Assembly: GCF_014651015.1 (NCBI RefSeq) | Contig: NZ_BMWB01000027.1 | Location: 1 to 64,000 of the forward strand | Reading direction: 5' to 3' | Origin: Streptomyces xantholiticus | GTDB lineage: Bacteria > Actinomycetota > Actinomycetes > Streptomycetales > Streptomycetaceae | DNA: 64,000 bases | Shown: piece by piece, positions 61,046 to 64,000 of the stretch | Layout: each line of letters opens with the position of its first letter | Numbering within the stretch: the first letter of the stretch is position 1 | The notes under the pieces: generated by a model | Database searches by the model: none | What the model saw: only the letters and a program-made list of their open reading frames with translations | What the model was told of the DNA's origin: nothing | Position numbers and translations under genes: made by a program

Positions 61046-61306
61046 GTGCGCCTTCGGCCGCGGTCGCGGGCGGGCCGGATCTGGGCGCGGCGTCTGCACA
61101 TGGCGGGCGTGGCGCCGCCGGGCCGGGTGTACTTCCTGCCCACCCGCGGCCAGATCGCGGGCTCCGGGATGAACGGCATGCTCGGCGCCGCGGAGCTGCG
61201 CCACATCGAACGGTCCGTCGCCGCCTCTGAGCTGTTCGAGCGGATCGGCGGCAACAGCGCGGGCGTCGTCCACGAACTCAAGCGCACGACAGGAGGCACC
61301 CCATGA
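61046..61306 (+). CDS. Small conserved-looking protein in the surface-sugar cluster
   Basis: An 86-residue protein: basic N-terminus, then RVYFLPTRGQIAGSGMNGML, GAAELRHIERSVAASELFER and IGGNSAGVVHELKRTTGG. I do not recognise the family. Its stop overlaps the next start (ATGA at 61303), and the residues from RVYFLP on look protein-like, so it is probably real. The start is uncertain: GTG at 61046 or ATG at 61100. The other open frame here (from 60988) is compositional. Confidence 0.5.
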   Translation: MRLRPRSRAGRIWARRLHMAGVAPPGRVYFLPTRGQIAGSGMNGMLGAAELRHIERSVAASELFERIGGNSAGVVHELKRTTGGTP

Positions 61307-61746
61307 GACCCCGGTCGCTCGCCTTCAGGCTGCTGCCGCCCCTGGTCGGCTGGTGCGCGGTGGCCGCCGCCGCGCTGCAGGCCGCCTCGCCGCTGCGTGC
61401 GCTCCTCGTCGTCGCGTTCCTGCTCGCCGGCCCGGGTGCGGCCGTCGTCCGGGTCTGCGCACCCGCCCTGCGCCGCTACCGCGCATCGGAGCACGACGAC
61501 GGCTTCGCCCGCGACTCCGATCTGCTGGAGCAGCTCGTACTGACGCTGTTCCTGAGCTTGAGCGCCGCCGTCGTCTGCGCGACCGCGCTGCTCGCCACCG
61601 GCGCCTTCAGCGGCCTGCGCGTGCTCATGCTGCTCGCCGCGGCGACCACGCTCGCCGCCTGCTGCCCGCGACTCACGGGCCGGGCTGCGGCCGCCCGCGC
61701 TGAGGCGGAGCCCTCCTCCCCACCGGAGAAGGGAACCGTCACATGA
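61303..61746 (+). CDS. Small membrane protein
   Basis: A 147-residue protein with four hydrophobic segments: LLPPLVGWCAVAAAALQAAS, LLVVAFLLAGPGAAVVRVCA, LVLTLFLSLSAAVVCATALL and RVLMLLAAATTLAACC. A polar tail (AEAEPSSPPEKGTVT) ends it. It overlaps the upstream small gene and follows an AGGAGG site. Function unknown; its place suggests envelope polysaccharide work. Confidence 0.72.
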   Translation: MRPRSLAFRLLPPLVGWCAVAAAALQAASPLRALLVVAFLLAGPGAAVVRVCAPALRRYRASEHDDGFARDSDLLEQLVLTLFLSLSAAVVCATALLATGAFSGLRVLMLLAAATTLAACCPRLTGRAAAARAEAEPSSPPEKGTVT

Positions 61747-61821
61747 CCCCTCACGCCGCAGGAACGGCGGGTCATGACCACCACCAGACCGTGCCACGCG
61801 GCTGAGCCGGACGCGGTTCGC

Positions 61822-62617
61822 TCAGCCCGCGAACCGGCGCCCCCGCACCCCGGCGCGGGGGCGCCGGTACAGCCGCCAGCCGACCGTCGGCAGCGCGTCG
61901 GGGAACGGCGCGACCCGCGCACCGCCCCCTCCGGCCATCCACGCCTCGACATCCGCCACGGTGTGCGTGCGGCGCACGATGAGACGTGCGACGCGGTACC
62001 GCTCGTCGGCCGGTGAGCTCAGCGCGTGCCGCACCGCCGCGGCCGATGCGCAGCCGGCGGCGGCCGCGGCCCCGCGGACGGAACGGCTGTAGCAGCCGTG
62101 CGGACGGGCGAGGTGAGCCACCGGATGCCCCGGCACGTCCTCCAGCTCTGCCTTGGGACGGGCCAGTTCCTGGGTGAGCGCGCAGGGCGGGAGGGTGTCG
62201 AGCTGCGGATGGGTGTCCGTGTGCGCGCCCACCTCCATGCCGTACTGCTCCAGCAGCGGCGCCTGCGACAGGGTCATCATCGGCGCGGGCGGCAGCGGGC
62301 TGGTCCGGCCGGGGGCGATGGCACCGGTGGTGGGATACGCGGTGGCGGGCATACGGCGGCCCGCGAGCGCCTCGGCCGTCGGGCCGGGCAGGTCGGCGAA
62401 GCCGTCGTCGAAGGTGAGGACGACGGCCGCGCCGGAAGCGGACCGCCGCCGGTGAGCGCGTCCACGAGCGTGCCGACGGTGACCGGGGTGCGGCCGCTCG
62501 CGGCGACGGTGTCGAGATGGGCGGCGAACTGCCATGGGGCGACGGTGAATTCGGCGATCCAGGGGGCGGGTCGTCCATGACCGCGGGGTAGAGGAGAACG
62601 GGAATCGTGTCCGTCAT
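61822..62617 (-). pseudogene. Polysaccharide deacetylase gene with two frameshifts
   Basis: Family motifs are spread over three frames on the minus strand. Frame 1 begins MTDTIPVLLYPAVMDDPPP from ATG 62617; frame 2 continues with WIAEFTVAPWQFAAHLDTVA; frame 3 holds VVLTFDDGFADLPGPTAEAL and EVGAHTDTHPQLDTL, which are the NodB metal and catalytic motifs. The shifts lie in or near C/G runs at about 62561-62570 and 62421-62432, each explained by one missing base. The common LLYHAV start reads LLYPAV. Either a decayed gene or two sequencing errors. It follows the glycosyltransferase by 2 bp. Confidence 0.78.
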
Positions 62618-62619
62618 CC

Positions 62620-63969
62620 TCAGCGCCTCCCGGCGCCGACGTCCGGCAGCTGCGCGCCACGCAGCCGCAGCCGTGCGCGTGCGTAGCCGAGCGGTCCGGC
62701 GAGCATCCCCAGGCGTTCCAGCCGGGACAGATGGCGCGGCCACGGGTGCTCCTGCGCCCCGTGCAGCCCCGGCGCTGCGCCGGTTCCTGACTCCCGGTGG
62801 GCCGTGGCCGCCCGGGCGTGGGCGAGGCCCGCGGGGAGCCGGCGCAGCAGCGCGGGCAGCAGGCCGGGGCGGCGGACCAGCAGGGCGGTCAGAGACGCGG
62901 TCAGGCCGGCGCCGTAGCCGTACGACTGGGCGGCCAGGTCCTGCCAGGTCTCCCGGTGGTGGTGCCACACCAGCGCCTCCGGCGAGTAACGCAACCGGTG
63001 GCCCGTCGCGAGGACGGCGGCGAACGCGTACAGGTCGTCGCCCCCACGGGCGGGCGTGCCCGTGCCGGTGGCCGGGTCGAAGCCGCCGATGCGGCGCAGC
63101 GCGGCGGCCCGGAACGCCATGTTGGCGCCGGAGCCGAAGCTGCCCGCCGCGAACGGGAACAGCGACTGGTCGGCGGGCGGGCACCGCGGATCGTACGTAC
63201 GCGGAGTGAAGCCCTTGGCGAAGCCGCCGTGGCTCTCCAGCAGGATCTGCGCGGGCGTCCGCAGCCGGGCGGGCAGGATCAGCCCGGTCGTACAGCCGAG
63301 CCGTGGGTCGTCGGCGAAGGGCGCGGTCAGCGCGGTGAGCCAGTGCGGGTCGGCGACGACGTCGTCGTCGGTGAACGCGAGCACCATGCCGTCCGCGACG
63401 GCGACGCCCCGGTTGCGGGCGGCGGCGAGACCTGGCACGGGTTCGCGGACGTACCGGACGGGGACGGTCTCGAGACCGCTGTACTTGTGCTCGACGAGGT
63501 CGCGGGTGGCGGCCGTGACGGGAGCGTTGTCCACGACGACGACCTCGAAGTCCGGATGGTCCTGCGCGAGCAGCGAGTCGAGCGTACGGGCCAGCCGGTC
63601 GGCGCCGTCGCGGGTGCCCACGACGACGCTGGTACGCGGCAGGTCGCCGCCGCGCGGTGGCGGGGCGGCCGGCTCACGGCCGGCGAGCTGCGCGCGGGCG
63701 GCAGCGGCGACGGCGTCGCCGGCGTTGCGCCCGGGCGGCACGCGGCACACGACGGTGGCCACGGGCCGTCCTCGCAGCCTCACCAACGCGAAGACGTCAC
63801 CCCTGGGACCCGGTCCGGCCGCCGGCCCGCCACGCGCTCCTGGCCACGGTGTCACCGACCGATCGCCGTCCCGGCCAGGATCCACCGGTCGGGGGCCGTC
63901 GTCTCTGTGCGGGGCCGTTTCCCGACCCCGCCCTCCCGCTGCGCCTGGCGGCGTGGGTGGTACCCACAT
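62620..63969 (-). CDS. Family-2 glycosyltransferase (start near window edge)
   Basis: A GT2 enzyme of up to 449 residues. The GT-A core shows TSVVVGTRDGADRLARTLDS, EVVVVDNAPVTAATRDLVEH, GLAAARNRGVAVADGMVLAF and the metal site FTDDDVVADPHWLTALT, then GSGANMAFRAAALRRIGGFD and ARGGDDLYAFAAVLATGHRL. The C-terminus has two weak hydrophobic helices. The first 75 residues are Pro/Gly-rich, and the start may lie later or beyond the window; ATG at 63969 is the first available. It is translated into the deacetylase gene (2-bp gap), so the pair forms a surface-sugar operon. Confidence 0.85.
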   Translation of the reverse strand: MWVPPTPPGAAGGRGRETAPHRDDGPRPVDPGRDGDRSVTPWPGARGGPAAGPGPRGDVFALVRLRGRPVATVVCRVPPGRNAGDAVAAAARAQLAGREPAAPPPRGGDLPRTSVVVGTRDGADRLARTLDSLLAQDHPDFEVVVVDNAPVTAATRDLVEHKYSGLETVPVRYVREPVPGLAAARNRGVAVADGMVLAFTDDDVVADPHWLTALTAPFADDPRLGCTTGLILPARLRTPAQILLESHGGFAKGFTPRTYDPRCPPADQSLFPFAAGSFGSGANMAFRAAALRRIGGFDPATGTGTPARGGDDLYAFAAVLATGHRLRYSPEALVWHHHRETWQDLAAQSYGYGAGLTASLTALLVRRPGLLPALLRRLPAGLAHARAATAHRESGTGAAPGLHGAQEHPWPRHLSRLERLGMLAGPLGYARARLRLRGAQLPDVGAGRR

Positions 63970-64000
63970 CCCGGAATCGGGGCAGGCCCCCGGCCCCGCT

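Noticed and set aside
60988..61230. Alternative 80-codon gene directly after the aminotransferase
   Set aside because: Its product has no plausible core and the overlapping frame is the one that couples to the next gene by ATGA.

Overview
The window is high-GC (roughly 70 percent or more) DNA with dense genes, GTG and TTG starts, GTGA/ATGA overlaps and strong G/C third-position bias. Together with WhiB, F420 biosynthesis genes, an ECF41 sigma factor, a SigB-type sigma switch and actinobacterial cell-wall genes this points to the chromosome of a Streptomyces. From memory the gene order follows the conserved core segment of S. coelicolor around whiB (manA - manB - whiB - fbiAB - manC - amidase - LCP genes - purEK - sigI). 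No rRNA, tRNA or CRISPR array was seen.

Layout. 0-6 kb (minus): sugar-phosphate block with a CDF metal transporter, manA, a SIS-domain protein, a Trm112-like protein, manB and a DUF3499 zinc protein. 6.3-12.6 kb: a metallopeptidase-like protein, a secreted DUF5719 protein coupled to a giant glycosyltransferase with a Tyr/Gln/Gly-rich tail, and whiB. 13-16 kb (plus): a short leader ORF ending in a run of cysteine codons, a cysteine dioxygenase, then fbiA-fbiB (coenzyme F420). 16-20 kb (minus): an AlkA-type glycosylase, manC and a secreted PGRP/amidase. 20-31 kb: five LytR-CpsA-Psr (LCP) paralogues interleaved with a glycosyltransferase and a thioesterase; with ManA/ManB/ManC this is a cell-wall glycopolymer neighbourhood. 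31-35 kb: a secreted ricin-type lectin with a possible pore-forming C-terminus, a DHFR-like reductase, and an ECF41 sigma factor beside its NAD(P)-binding partner.

35.25-38.52 kb: a degenerate integrative element inserted in the 3' end of an acyl-CoA dehydrogenase gene. The flanking 64-bp repeats differ at 8 positions, all synonymous, so the element replaced the gene's last codons with its own version. 38.5-44 kb: acyl-CoA dehydrogenase, UDP-glucose dehydrogenase, an IS5-like transposase remnant, a hydrolase, 76-bp GC-rich repeats, and a CGNR regulator divergent from a VOC protein over a cluster of GGTAACC/GTTACC operator-like sites. 44-52.9 kb: two tandem dipeptidase paralogues (one has lost most metal ligands), purE/purK, a GtrA protein, a two-component system and a POT peptide transporter.

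52.9-57.2 kb (minus): a four-gene, tightly coupled surface operon: two sortase-type surface proteins (LPQTG and LAETG) sharing a repeated domain, a DUF916/WxL-like membrane protein, and a membrane protein with a neocarzinostatin-like ectodomain. It resembles the WxL loci of Firmicutes in layout and is my main candidate for an under-described system. 57.3-59.6 kb: a sigma/anti-sigma/anti-anti-sigma module (sigI-prsI-arsI type). 59.7-64 kb: a surface-sugar cluster (DegT-type aminotransferase, two small proteins, a frameshifted polysaccharide deacetylase, a glycosyltransferase cut near the window edge). Coordinates were read by eye; start sites chosen against the longest frame are explained in each entry.
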